Of a stretch of 64,000 bases of DNA, positions 9,653 to 22,220 are shown piece by piece; position 1 is the first letter of the stretch; each line of letters starts with the position of its first letter. Position numbers and translations under genes: made by a program. Below the pieces are notes generated by a model. The model had not been told where the DNA came from, did not search any database, and saw only the letters and a program-made list of their open reading frames with translations. Source of the DNA: Allantophomopsis cytisporea (lineage: Eukaryota > Ascomycota > Leotiomycetes > Phacidiales > Phacidiaceae); contig CP103033.1 of the NCBI GenBank assembly GCA_024752435.1, forward strand, positions 806,001-870,000. Reading direction: 5' to 3'.

Positions 9653-11305
9653 TTACCTGGGGGCTGACTTCTCCGGCGAGTATCTATGTAGATAACTTGG
9701 TGGTCCAGTGGTGTCAATCGGATCCCATGCTGGTCCCCATTTGTCAGCGATCTCACTGAGCCATCCAGGGGGGTTGAAGGACGCAGCTTCAGCCCCTCGT
9801 TTCTTTGCATTCGTAATTATCCCATCCATGGTCTCGTGAATTTTAGCCTTAGCTTCTACGCTGGCACACAACGGCGAGTCAAGCCTTTTGAGAGCTGGCT
9901 CCCCGGCACGAGAGAGTGCTGCCAGGCCGAGGAAAGAATGATAGATGTCTATGAGAGGGTCAATGGAGTTATAACAAGGTGAACTAAGCAAAACTGACCT
10001 GGCGGTGCACCTGCGACCTTTCCGAAGCCTCCTATGCGATGCGCAGTCTGCTGAAGAAGAAATCGACGACTTGCAGCTGAATTGGCTAGTTCCCCCACTC
10101 CAAGAATCTATGAAAGTCAGTGACTGAGTGTTATAAAGCAGCTTAGATAACGTACGTCGAGAGATGCACCGACCCAAAATGCGTAACAGGTATCAACTTT
10201 CTTGTTGCAACGCCCATTAAAGCCTATCCACTGAGTGTCGGAGGGAATAGGTGATAAGACTGGTATTTCCGTTGCCGAGATATTCGGCTTGGCGACATCA
10301 TGTATACCCATCATTTTCATTTTAGCCTGAAGGTGCGGATCCGTATCATCCTCCTCATCCTCATCCTCATCAGATTCATTGGCAAGCTCTTCATATATAG
10401 ACTGTCGAGACACAAGCCATGAAATAGTCCCTGGAATGTTGCTTATCCCTCCTATATTTTGCGGTGTTTTGGTAGAACCATTTTCAACCATGGTATCCGA
10501 ACCAAGCAGCGACAGGGCTGCAATTGCACAGTAGCCATAACCAGCTGTAGGAACCATATACGTAAGCAAGACTTCGAATATGATAAGGATTGAACATACC
10601 ATGAGCTTCATGGTGCGAGCTTTCCGAAAAGCCCCAATCATAAGTCTACCCATACGTCAGTAATCAATTAATTTTAATGGCAAAGCTCAGACTCACCTGA
10701 GAAGCATGAATATAATCAATGAGCTTTTGAACGTTGATATCTTTCCATGGCACCATGTTTGTTTGGTCGATACCACCATTGAGCAGGAATCGAATGCCAG
10801 CTGCAGTGTAGCAATATCGCATATCCTTCCCGCCAAAAATATTGCCCTTCTCATCAAGAATTTCTCCAAAGCTTCCATCATCCCTTTGCATTTTAGATAA
10901 CCAGTCCAAGCATTTCTCCCGCTGTAGGTCTTCCAAACCGCCCACAAAGCTCAAGCTTAGAATGGCAAAGTAAGTTATAGGAACAGTCGCAGGATCCATC
11001 TGTCTATCACCTGATTCGTAATAGGACTTTGGATACACGTGATTTGGGCTCCCACAAAAACCACCTCTGGGATGCTGGCATTTCAATATCCATTCTCGAA
11101 TATCTCTGGACTGGTCTGCGGAAAATGTATCGGCGCCAGCATGTAGCAAGTCCAGAGCAGATAGAATGAAAAAGCCAAGCGCCATGCGTGAGGAATCCGT
11201 GCTGGTGTAATCGGTAGGGAGAAATGTTTTGAGACATCGTTGCCAATATCTGACGTGCTGAGCAACATCCAGCTCGGGTTCTTCGTAGATGTAATTGTCA
11301 GCCAT
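9653..11305 (-). CDS. CDC43: Geranylgeranyltransferase type I beta subunit
   Basis: Catalytic beta subunit that attaches geranylgeranyl to CaaX proteins such as Rho GTPases, working with the shared alpha subunit. Five exons, 11305-10697, 10645-10600, 10544-10156, 10107-9999 and 9948-9653, give 482 residues. The four introns are 48-55 nt and all phases fit. Prenyltransferase repeats are visible, for example QHPRGGFCGSPNH, DDGSFGEI, TYDWGFSESSHHEAHAGYGY and HRIGGFGK. The zinc ligands fit the family: Asp and Cys in VDTCYAFWVG and His in DIYHSFLGLAAL. An acidic loop of about 60 residues with a DEDEDEEDD run interrupts the conserved core just before the zinc-site region. The start at 11305 was chosen because the conserved N-terminus begins there; the open frame upstream is probably leader. 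Confidence 0.92.
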
Positions 11306-12049
11306 TTTATCAGAATGTGTTGTGCTGAACAGCTTGCTGTATGGTGACCTTGGACATGAGTAAGTGAGCTTGATAGAGGCTTGAGCTGCATGCCCATAAT
11401 AGAACGTGTTGCTGGGATCAGGCTTGCATGCGACGGTAGCCCATAGGTCGCCTTGCGCAAAAATGAATTTTGAGCCGCAACAATCAACACTACAACCAAC
11501 ACTCAAATACTCAGCTTCTGGAATATCTATAGCAATACAATGAAATCTAGATGGAATTAATTAAAAAAAAAATGAAATGAATATGATGACTGTATCTCCA
11601 GCTGCGCAAAGTGAAGGAGAAAAAGACATATCTAAAAGTCATTATCCTATTGGAATAAAATGGTTCTACATATACTTAAGAGGGTATTTAAGGAAAACTG
11701 AAAGGAATAAACACGTTGTATCTAAGGCACAGAAATCCCTTCTGCTAATCCACATCTGACAGAAGAGATATAATTCTCAATGTCGTTTAAGTCGTTGCAG
11801 AAGCCAAACAACTCCTTTGTTCCTGAGTTGTAACATAAAAGAACAACCTCTTCGCCTTTGAAATGATTTATCCAGTCTCTGTATTAAACTGAGCACATAT
11901 ATATGTGGTACTCGTTGATCGTTTCGATGACTTCCAATAATCCCAATACCTAACAGTTCGACCTCAAAATTTAAAATCCGATTTAAAGCCCTAAGATGTT
12001 CCTCGATAGCAATTAGCCTAGTACTTACATAGAGGAAGCTTAATGATGC
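11306..12049. other. Intergenic, no gene seen
   Basis: Upstream region of the prenyltransferase gene, AT-rich with A runs near 11560. No coding frame I would support. Confidence 0.5.
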
Positions 12050-12420
12050 ATTAAGCGTAGATATCTGGAGAAACGGGAGATTCAGATGATCGTAACGTCA
12101 GGTACCTGCTGAGAAATGAATTAGTAGCTGAAAGAGATTCAGTCTCTCTGATGTGTCCTGTGTGAAAGACAACGATTCCGGCTCTACGTTGAGGAATTCT
12201 CCAAGTATCTTTCGAGTATTCTCAGCAGCCGCTCGCCATCTTGGCGCAGGAAAAGGATCAAAGTGTGCTTGATGGAGGTGTGCTATGACTGCATCATGGA
12301 TAGAATTGTTCAAAGGGTGTTGCATTGGAAGGTTCAGATAGGTAACATTTTCATTGCGTAAGAGAGGAAACAGTGCCCATCCAGACACAAAAACCTCACA
12401 TGGTGAAACGGATTATCTGC
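12050..12420 (-). pseudogene. Decayed N-terminal fragment of a class V PLP aminotransferase
   Basis: A minus-strand frame at 12388-12098 reads like the start of isopenicillin-N-epimerase-type or cysteine-desulfurase-type class V aminotransferases: NVTYLNLPMQHPLNNSIHD, then PRWRAAAENTRKILGEFLNV, then LSFTQDTSERLNL, the usual TRNTTEGLN region. The frame lacks an ATG. A better N-terminus (MADNPFHHVRFL) sits just upstream in another frame. After HFSAGT the frame stops, while SESPVSPDIYA continues in a shifted frame. The lysine-bearing catalytic part is absent, so about 100 of some 400 expected residues remain, with at least two frame breaks. The next gene follows 330 bp further on the other strand. 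Confidence 0.55.
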
Positions 12421-12751
12421 CATCGGCAGTCAATGCGCATTTTGTTACTGTTGACAACATAGTTGAAAGCACAGATTTCCTAGAGTGAAGGAATTCGTGA
12501 ATGTGAAGGTTAAGTCAAGAAAGGGACTACCGTAATGAAGGGAGCTTGGACCCCTACTGCCCTGCTGCAACACGGATCAACGTTGAGCCTATTTTCGATC
12601 GCCGGCATTCCGCCGGTGTCTGGTCTGTCCGTTGAAATAATCCGTAAGCATGAGTACACGGAGACATGACTTAAGTGTTCAACTTCTCAACTCCCTTTTC
12701 CACTTTCCAAATCTTTAATTCTTCTTGTTCGTACTCATCAAAACCGCAAGT
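12421..12751. other. Upstream region of ILM1
   Basis: Short intergenic stretch between the aminotransferase relic and the ILM1 start. The last 90 bases are pyrimidine-rich. No gene seen. Confidence 0.45.
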
Positions 12752-13378
12752 ATGGCGATCTTTACGGGACAGAGGATCATTAGCTCTCTAGCTCTCTTCC
12801 ACATTACCGTGGGATTCTTTCTCCTCACAAATCCAACCGTCGTTACAGATCAGACCTTTGTGTTTATCATAGGAGAGGCGATGGGCCTGGTAAGCTCCTA
12901 TTTTCAAACACACAATTCAATTGCTCATGTTTTCTAGCCCCACGCACGCGCATTCGACCAGAAATCTCCTCCATTGTCATTTCTTGCCATTCTCTTCATC
13001 TTCCTCGGAATCATTGACTTAACCACCACAAACCTCCCCGATGAGGTCCAGAGATACTACTGGGGAACCCAAGGTAACTAAACCATTCCCAGACAATTGA
13101 GCCAGGCTAATCTACGTTGAACAGCACCCATTCGTCTCTTCGCATTGTTCGCCCTTACCTTCTACTCCTACGCATTCAGCCATTCATCGCCGTTAGTTGC
13201 AGGAAAGCCTTACGAAGCCAGTGGATGGGGCGAGGGATTGAAGAACAGAGTTGTGTTTGCTTGGGCATTCCTCGAGTTGACGACTTGGTTCTGGGCCTTT
13301 GTTACGCTCAGAGAGGAGAGAAAGGAGGCAGCTGCGCGATTGCAGGAGAAGATACAGGCCGAGGAAAATATGATGTAA
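12752..13378 (+). CDS. ILM1: Increased loss of mitochondrial DNA protein 1 (Ilm1 family)
   Basis: A 175-residue membrane protein from exons 12752-12889, 12938-13073 and 13125-13378. The introns are 48 and 51 nt and both phases fit. About four hydrophobic segments are seen: SSLALFHITVGFFLLTN, LSFLAILFIFLGIIDLTT, LFALFALTFYSYAF, and VFAWAFLELTTWFWAFVTL. The conserved cores GEAMGLPHARAFD, YYWGTQAPIRL and TWFWAFVTLREER match the fungal Ilm1 family as I know it. Yeast ILM1 is an ER-associated protein named for a mitochondrial DNA maintenance defect; the molecular role is unknown. The start gives the expected length. The gene converges with the NatB subunit gene. Confidence 0.82.
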
Positions 13379-14012
13379 CGAAAGTAGCCATATAATAGAT
13401 GGAAAATACATAAAGTTATTGAAACAAAATTACGTTCAAGAAAATTTATCTGACATATAAGTATCAGGCGTAAAGCTATTTAGTGTTTGGGAAAAAATCT
13501 CTATCTTGCTTAACAAATGTAAAATCCCAAAGGGAATAAAACTGCAGAATGAATATAGTAAGCCCAATTCTCAAAGATAGATTTGGAATATTCAACACTC
13601 GCGTCCAATCTTTGAAAATTGTAGACGATGGAATTTGGGAGCAAAATGTTCTGCGATTAGGACTAGACATGCAGGCATGCATGCGTACGTAAGATTCATC
13701 TTGAGAGTCATGCACTTTCGCGTCCTCACACCCGACCGAGATTACCAAATGCGTTTTCGTGCAGAGAAGCAATTGGCGAAGTGTGGCTGTGGGCTGATAA
13801 TACTCAGTAGGTTCCATAATATCTCTAACATCCAAGCAGCTTTCAGAAGTCTTCAGCAAAATTGTAACATTTTTAGATGCGAAGCTCCTTTTTCGTACCT
13901 TTCACATATACATCATTTGTAGAAGTCTGATATCCCACGACGCCCCGCTATGCAAACAACTACTTTTGTGATGCCGCATGAACAAACACCTCCATAATGT
14001 CGTGCGAGATGT
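13379..14012. other. Intergenic between convergent genes
   Basis: 3' flanks of ILM1 and the NatB subunit gene. Two overlapping frames of 95-127 codons on opposite strands have no protein-like pattern. I see nothing else. Confidence 0.5.
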
Positions 14013-17000
14013 CTACTTCAAATATGCCAGTCCTCCAGCACTCTCCTCCCAGCTGCCCACAAGCTCTCCCGCCCAGCTCTCGACGAAGTCTTCGCCCACG
14101 AGGCTCTCAATGAGCTCTCCGACTTTCTTCCCCTCTATAGATACAGCGGACTGTTCATCCTCACGGATAACACCATCGATAATTCCGTCAAGACGGCCAC
14201 CGGCTTCGGCGACACCACGCACTTTGTTGGCTTTCTCTTTTACAAGGGAACGCAGCTTCTCAGCCGACTCTGCGATGTTGGCGATTGAAGTCTGAAATAT
14301 GTAAGCTTGTATCATGCAGCAATTTTTGAATCAGAGTTATTGAGACATCCATACCTTCTGAGGCTCCACATCCAACTTCAAGCCAGATGCCGGCTTCTTA
14401 ACAAAAGACACAAAGTCAAGCACCAACCTAGCCATTTCAAAACTAATGTAAAGTGGGTGCAAAGTATGCATGAAATACGGTAACTCCGGGTCAATCTTCT
14501 CAACACGTGTGGTCAACTCCCTGATCCAGCGGGAGATGTGTTCAAAGTCAGCTGCAATGTATTCCGGGCGCTTCTCATCCGCATTCTCGACGTCATCGCG
14601 CCAGCAGTCATCAAGGAGCTCCAAAAGCCGCGAGGCAAGCTTTGCTAATGCAATCTCTTCGACTGTGAATCCAGAATTCCCGGGGTTTCCTGCGCTGGCC
14701 TCCTGCCATGCCGTTCTCGCTGCTCGGCAGCCAATAACGTCTTCCTGGACTTCGGCCCATCGGGTACGAGAATCAACGGGACTGGAAACCATCATTTGGA
14801 GTCTGTCCAGCAGAAGGAAAGCTTGGCATCTTGCAGCTGTTGCAGTTGGTGTCAGTCTGGTGTAATTCTCAAATAGTGGAGCGTCTGGCGCCTCGAATGA
14901 TGCAAATGCAGTGATATCGGCATTGTCCTTGAACCCTACTGCATTTTGTGGATTTGGGGCAAGAGTATCGTAACCATGAGATGACTGCGTGACTTCCGTT
15001 CCTGGTTTCACAATGCGTGTGATTCTTCTAGATTCCAAAACGGTAACTACAGCGGCAGCGCTCATTTGAAGACGATCTGCGACCTCGAGCTGATCGAATG
15101 TAGCATCGTAGTTGGCCTGGGCAAGTCCCAAGGCAACATTTTTATTGATCTGAGGGCCAAAAGAGCGTCTAGTGCCCAGATATCTTCTCAAAGTAGTGAG
15201 AGGGTCAATGATATCGGAATTGCTGTCATCTCCACCTACGAAATCATCACCAAGCTTGAAGGGGTGTGGGTGCAAGGTGGATAGACGATCAACAAAGACA
15301 TAGGCCATGGAATCAACTTGAATCTGCTTGATCTTCAGCATAGAGTAGATCCGCATAGCCAAGGAACCAGCCCCAAGAATAGAGTATAGCCTTATTAGTA
15401 TCAACATGATTTCTGCATTGGCAGTTGATTTCGACCGTGCAAACTCCAGAACCACAGCAGCTTGTTTAATCATTCCCATGTTGACCTTACTGATATCCGG
15501 TTTGGTCTCAGGTGTCCAGGGACGAAGACCAGCACGAATGAGAAGGGCCATTGCAGCAAGTATAGCAAGATCATCGGCTGGATGTTTATCCGTTGTAAGT
15601 AAAGTGGTAGACAGTTTCTGTCCCAAAGCATCTTGGTATCTTTTCAAATGGACCGAGAATTGAGCAGCAGAGCAAGTGTCACAGAATACATCTCGAGAAC
15701 CCTTGCATGCACCACAAACTTCCTCGCTTGATGTTTGCCTTAGCATACGCAAAGCATTTGGACGTGCCATACTGGCATAGTACGACAACTTGCAAGCCGT
15801 TGCAGTCATCGTGATACTCTGCTCCGCATTCTTCTATGGTATTATAAGCAACCGAATTTGATACATGGATAGTTCAAAGATAAAAGACTTACGATAGTTG
15901 CCCGTCTTGGGAATGTCTCATCACCAAGTCCTTTGCTATCTGTAGAATTAGGCCATTCCGAAGATTCAAGAAGAACACGAGCTGTAAAGTCCTGTAATGA
16001 CGATGGAAGGGAGTAGAATGCGTCCTTCACATCGCCAAATGTGGCAGTACGGTCCCCATGAGTATGAACGTAATCAATGATTGATGCACTAATGTACGAC
16101 GTCTGTGGATCTGCCGATCCCTCAGGAATTAGCATCGCAACCAATGGCATTGAAGCGTAAAGGCCCCCAATACGGGCTTCGAACTGTGCCAAATCCACAT
16201 TACGCCTTGCTATTTTGTCGAGAGAGGAAGAGACCTTGACGTGGCTATCAATCTCATCCGTAACACGCTTGTTAACATCAGGGCTCTTCAGTGCCTTTGC
16301 TGCTCCCAAAAAGTGCGACCAGATTTGCCAATCACTGTATCTGTCCTCAACAACTCGACTCGCATCCTCGCTTGGTCTTGCTTTTTGAAGATAATAAAAA
16401 CAGGTTTTCAGAGTCTCTTCATGAAGATTTGAAGCCGCCAATAACTCTATTTTTCTTGTGACGAATGCCAACTCTCCCTTGGCGGCTTTCGATTCCGGGC
16501 CTAGAGCAGGATCTTGCATGTATGAAAGCTGGTCTTCTGTGGTGCTGAAGGCCTGGAGAATCCGATAAAGGAGGAACAATTCTTGGGGATTCTGGATTGA
16601 TCGCGCGGGCATTGGACTTGCGTCCTTGTTTTTCGATGTGGCATCGGCAAGAGCCTTGATTTTACGCACAGCGAGCATTTTAATCAAAGGCTGCTTTTCG
16701 ATAGGACACTTTCCAGACTTCAGGAAGAATGCCAGTGAGGTCACGCTCCAAAAACAGTAGAGATGACTGTCCTTGAAGTTGTTCTCTAAGCTAGCTGCGA
16801 TTGCCTGGGCGTTATCATAGTCTTGGTTCTTGATACAAGACTTGAAACATTGCGTTGCTAAGTCCTCATCTTTTGGCGTCTTCTTCACAGAACTTAGATA
16901 TAACTTTCCCATGAAAGTCTTGAAGGACTCGTTCCCAGATGGAAATAAGATCTTAGAACCGGCCTCATACAGGGCAAGTGCATCAGCATCGGACACTGCA

Positions 17001-17844
17001 GCAGCATCCTCAGATAATTGAGTAATAGTCTTTACCGCCAATGTTTTCTCAGCAGCACTTGGGTGGAGGCAGCGGATGTAGAAACGAAGAGCCTGATTGA
17101 AGAAAGAATACATTAGTGTCAAATAAATCAACATCACCGTGTATTGGTAGTGTGCATTGTAAAATGCAGAGCTCTTGAAATAAAACTTCGAGATCCGTAA
17201 TATTGTAAGTGCGAAATACTCCTGAACACCAACAAGAACCCCAGACACAACATTTGCACAAGTGTTCAAACTCTTGAGAAATCTCCAATGTTCGCTTCTT
17301 TCCCTTGAAGCTCAGACAAAGTGCATTCGATTGGCTGAATATCCAGATCCAAGGGTAATGAAGGGGCCAGAGGTTGAGATTTCAAGAATTACAGCAAGAG
17401 TCCCATTGCCTCTTGTCCCCAGACAATAAGAATTAACAGAAAATGGAAGTAAGGCAGGTGAAATACCAACAACAATGTTTTTATGAACGAAATAGCTTTT
17501 AGAAAGCCGTATATAAAACAAAAATAAAACTGGACGCCATAAAAGAGGGTTCCAAAAACATCATAGAATCTATCAAACATGACTCATAACAGTTGAATAA
17601 TCCATAATCCGCAGTCATCAAAATTGGCTGATGAGTAGACACCAGAATAGCAAGCAAGCACAAACGCATGATCTCGTGACCCGAGCAGAGTAAGAGAAAT
17701 CGCGGGACTTACATAGTGGTAATCAGAGCCCTTCTTAGCCAACCTCTTCTCCACGAGCTTCAGAGCCTGCTTATAGTTGGCAGCCTCAATAGCATTGATG
17801 ATAGGCACATCCGCCACGCTCTTAGCCTCAGGGTAGAAGTCCAT
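14013..17844 (-). CDS. NatB N-acetyltransferase auxiliary subunit (Mdm20/NAA25)
   Basis: TPR-type partner of the NatB catalytic subunit, which acetylates nascent proteins beginning Met-Asp, Met-Glu, Met-Asn or Met-Gln at the ribosome. Four exons, 17844-17713, 17092-15893, 15833-14355 and 14291-14013, give 1029 residues. Introns are 620, 59 and 63 nt and all phases fit. The N-terminus (INAIEAANYKQALKLVEKRL, then ALRFYIRCLHPSAAEKT) is helical-repeat sequence. Later landmarks include the TPR-like stretch around DYDNAQAIAASLENNF and a C-terminal half with LEVADRLQMSAAAVVTVLE and CRAARTAWQEASAG. Length and layout suit Mdm20/NAA25. The first intron is about ten times the local norm. The start at 17844 opens directly into the conserved first helix. 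Confidence 0.8.
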
Positions 17845-20800
17845 ATTCCTTGCGGGACGGGGGCAGGACAGGACAGGGCACCAGGAACAGCCTTTCTACA
17901 AGGCTGACAAACTCGCCTCGATCCTTTCCGGGGGATATCGCAGGCGGCGTGCAGGGCGATTGGACGGGGTGGGGAAGGGAAGGATATATGTGTTGCAAGT
18001 GCAGTTGCTTTTTCTTCTTCTTGCTTGAAATGCGAGTGTGCGGGTGCGGGTGTGAGTGCTGCGTGGAGTTTCCTGTGTGTGCATTCGCTCGTGTGGCCGT
18101 GGAAAAGTTCCATAGTTGTGGTTGCAAGGGCCGCTCACCGGGCAGCTTTAGCCGAGAGATGGGAATTGCGGGCCTGAGATGGCGGCTCTGTGCTTCAACT
18201 GCCTGCTTCTCATTCTCCCTCCCTATTATTTCACTTACCAAGATAGGACTTCTCCGCATCGTGGCAACTTGGGAGACATCTCTGCCTAGCCCATTGGCTG
18301 GCGGAGCCTCAAGATCTAGGCTTGTGACTTTTGTTATCTACCATTTGTGCAGGTGTTTTATGGGGAGCTAGCACAGGAAGAGCAGATGGCATTCTTCCTG
18401 TATATTTCTTTATGCATTGTGATTGTTACAGCAGCTCTATCATGCAGAGCTGAGAATAATTTCAGTTGGTGTTTTGCTGTGTTATTGCCATCTGTCCGAG
18501 TATATAGTGGTACAGTCAAGCTCAGCGGCATTTGTCACCACTCTGGAGAGTGGGATCTGATATCCCAATTGAGAAGTGAGTCGCGCAGTTGATCCCTATA
18601 AGAGTTTCCTGAGCATGGAACTCTGGCATCCGTCTATTACCGTTTTCTTTCCTGTTTTCAAGAAAAAGAAGTCAGGAGCTTTGGGAGATGTAGAAGAATC
18701 TCACCATGAAGAAAAATGCTGTCAAGAAATGCTATTTCTATACTGCATGTCTTGCTGGTTTATTGTATGGCTTCATTGGGCCTGTATCGCCCAGTCTAGA
18801 CTACATTCAAATGCAAAGATCTCCAAGTAAGCTGATTGGGACCCTTGGGAACGTGCCACCCAGGCACTAAAATGTTCCAAAGCAAAGTCGAGCTCCAAAG
18901 AGTAACTGAGTCAGTTTTAGAGCTCAGGTAACTTCTGTGCAGCTGTGAGGTGAGGTTCTCCATTTGTGGTAAAGGGAGGAGACATTCCGGAGACAAGAAG
19001 CATGCTCTGGAATTACAGCTTGGGGCGGCTAGGGCTTTCTGGGAGTTTCTGTCGCGTCTTTGCTACAGTACATCCGCAGAACGCCATGAACGCCACGCAG
19101 GCGGATGGTGCATAGATTCGGCGGCAGCATAGACCGACCGGTCTCTTATGTATGTATGTATGAATGGATGGATGCATTCAGGAGACGGTGCGCCACGGGG
19201 TACACAGTTGAGGTATTATTGTGCGCATTACTCATATACCGTAAGATGATCTATGAAGTAAATTAGCAAATTAAGTCATAGCGAAAGAATGATTATGGTA
19301 TGTTCTGTAGAATACTCACTAGGAAAAGCGATGCACATACTTTGTCCAAATGCATATGTAATGTCAATGTGCATTGGAATTCGATGCTGAATGAACATGC
19401 GGAGTACGAAAAAGCAATGATGAGAATGCCTGCAGCGTTGAGTGATGTTGATAGTCATTGATAGATAGTGATCCCATCTGATCTCCGATATCCTGGAAAA
19501 TGTATGCAAATCCAACGTTCATGTATGACAATTGGATTCGATCCACTCGGGATAGAGGAGCACCCTGTCCCCGGCACTGAGGGTGTGCAGGACCGATGTT
19601 TCCCATGCGTAGGTGGAGTCGCGCAGGCATGTCCAACACGAGTGCGTGAGTGCGTGAGTGCGTGAGTGTACGGAGACATGAGCGAACGTACTCCGTACAC
19701 TCGACTCTCACTTACCCATCAGACTGAACTTACAGGTAAAGTACTACGTACAGATTCTCCGTCCGAGTCTCAGTCGGCAAACATCTCTGGCACTTACTAT
19801 TACTACGACTTACTCAATACCACCTCGACTCCACGCCAAACAAAGACAATGGAAAGTGTTTCTCATTCTTAATTCCTCAGCACGAACCACCTCTCCTCTC
19901 GCAGTAGTATATGGAGAAGAAGCACCGAAATGATGTGGCCCCAGGTTACTTTTGGTCTTGGGACGGAATAGCTGAAAGCGACTCCATTATTTTGATTCCG
20001 TGTAAAGCTCTGTCTACATCCCCGGCATTTCTCAGACAAAGCACACACGGAAGGACGAAAGAAACGAAAGAGGCAGACAAGCCTCTTTCAGTTGAAATCT
20101 CCGGCATGGTCATATGATGTTCAGAAATTCTCAATTGCCCATGCATCGTGGTGGATGAGAGGCGTTCAATAGGTAGAGTAAGATAATCAGCGGTGAGCGA
20201 TACAGCTACGAAAGGTAGAATCGAGGAAAAGAAACCATATGTTTCTGTACTCCGTAATGTAAATTGTTTTAGCATTTCTGTGGCAGAGAGATGAAATAAT
20301 CGTCGATGATGTGGATAGAAATATCCAGGATTGAAATTTAGGTTTGTTTACGAGAAAGTTCTCTCAATAATGATTATGGAGACTATGGCTATTCTCCCGT
20401 AAAGCTTGACTACATTACATCTTCGATGCATCGATGAATAATATGTGATGGGCGTAAAGATTACAAGCCACGCAGGATATAATGCTGGCTCGATGAGATA
20501 AACTACATATGGTACATAGACAAACATAACAGGTTATGATGCTGATGCTGATGCAGTTCACAATGATATGACGATGCACATGGGAATGGAATGCAAGATA
20601 TGGATAATGTTACGTCCATCATACCCAATACATCTACCACTTCCATAGCAAATGTGGTGTTCGCAGGGTGTTCATAGTGCTCGTAAGTGTTGCGCAGCGA
20701 TAAGTGTCCGCTCGCAGACTGCAGTGTGTGCGTTGATCCCAAAAGCTTCGGCGCTCGGTTGCGATAAGTGATCCCTCCCAGTGCCCATTGTAATGCCTCC

Positions 20801-21670
20801 TCGCCAGTCTCGCCAGTTTTCGCCTAAACCCCGATTAGGATTTTTTGTCCTTTCCCAAGCACCATGATACACTTCCTGGAGCTATCCAGCCTCGACTTAC
20901 TGTAGTCCTCCACACTTCTTTTATATGCCTCCACTTTTGCTGATACGTGTCTCCACACTTGGCACTGCCCTCTTCCTGCCCGCTTGGCCCTCCATCTCCT
21001 CCCATTTCCAGCCTGCCAACTCGAGTCTCAGTCCGGTTTCGTCACGGGTATGCGTCGCTCTTCATGACGACCACGGCCCAGGACACAGTTCGCAGTTGCC
21101 CTTGAAATTGTGGCTAAATTCCAACAGACTAGAGACTGTCGAGTGTGCAAGGAATCCATGCAAGCGTGTGATCTTCTCATTATTCAGAGCAGCTCGGCTT
21201 CTGCTTGGTCCTCCAGCCATGCAGCCAAGTTGTTAGTTCTGCCCATAAAAAGAAACAATTTCCATACAGAGAGTTAGTCGCTCAGAGACCCTGCAGACCA
21301 GTTCGCATTCCGTGTGGTTTGCGTCGCTTTGGGCCGCTTGATTCGCTGGATCCACCTTTCAGTGCTTCAGGACCCGACTGTGCCTGCGATAAGGCTGATT
21401 CTTTGATAACAACTATCTCAATGTCTGAGTAAGTCGTGAATTGCCTCCACACTGAGTAGTGACATTCGTGCGAGAACGGTATAATGTCTGCAAGGCAGGT
21501 GTGGAGGAACCTAATAAGGACAAGCGGATCGAGTGAGACTTGACCGTGCCAGACACCCGTCAGTCGATCCGTGTCTCGATGCCCAAGGATTTCGTAAACA
21601 CGACGTTATTGAATAATTGAGAGTGAAGCATATGCAACATTTGGTGTGGAGGCCGACAACACCGCTTGAG
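17845..21670. other. Large intergenic region, no gene supported
   Basis: 3.8 kb with no coding frame I trust. Frames of 60-173 codons occur on both strands but look random. It holds short repeats: TATG units at about 19147-19162, three AGTGCGTG units at 19641-19664, and two copies of TACTCCGTA at 19689 and 20248. It probably carries the promoters of the NatB gene on the left and the oxygenase gene on the right, and could host a non-coding transcript. Confidence 0.5.
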
Positions 21671-21677
21671 ATATAAG
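21671..21677 (+). promoter_or_regulatory. TATA-like element of the oxygenase gene
   Basis: ATATAAG, 550 bp before the start codon and about 160 bp before a good splice donor. If this is the core promoter, the 5' leader includes the intron noted at 21839-22131. Confidence 0.35.
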
Positions 21678-21838
21678 AGCACGCCTACCTCATCAACTGC
21701 TTCAATCCATCATTCAGACCACAAGTGTCATATCTTAATAGATTCAATCCAGTTGAATCCTTCCAGTTCAAATTCGAGTCCCCAAAGCTGTCATCCTCGT
21801 TTCAATATCCATCCCACGGGAAGCCAGATTCAATACAG

Positions 21839-22131
21839 GTAAGCAGCCGATGATCTCTCAGACCGCTCCCACCATACCCAATCATTGCCCTTGACAACAT
21901 CTTCTGGATGAAGGTTAAGTTGGTATCGAGAAAACATGAAAAAACCGGGTCTTTTCCTGATGTTCTTCTGTTGTGAGGCGCTTATCTTGAGCCCCTCGAT
22001 CTCCCTATCAGCTCGGGATTGCACTCGCTTCTTCCCCACAACGCCCCAACCACTGCACCTCCTATAAGAGTATCCAAGCACACGATAGAGCACCACATTC
22101 TCCTCATCCTTATTTATGCATCAAATTGCAG
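21839..22131 (+). other. Possible 5' UTR intron (293 nt)
   Basis: A donor CAG|GTAAGC at 21839 and an acceptor in AATTGCAG ending at 22131 bracket a stretch with no sense coding. It would lie in the leader of the oxygenase gene, whose ATG is 89 nt beyond the acceptor. Predicted only from splice signals. Confidence 0.4.
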
Positions 22132-22220
22132 TTGATGATATAAAGAAACACATTCTAACAAGATAAAAAGCCAGAAACAACGATAAGAAAGCTCTAACTC
22201 ACACATAAACCCTTATCAAA

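Noticed and set aside
13476..13859. 127-codon minus-strand frame between ILM1 and the NatB gene
   Set aside because: No protein-like composition and sits in a 3'-3' intergenic stretch.
17850..18371. 173-codon plus-strand frame and overlapping minus-strand frames upstream of the NatB gene
   Set aside because: Cys- and Phe-rich, no domain, and frames open on both strands at once, typical of promoter DNA without stops.
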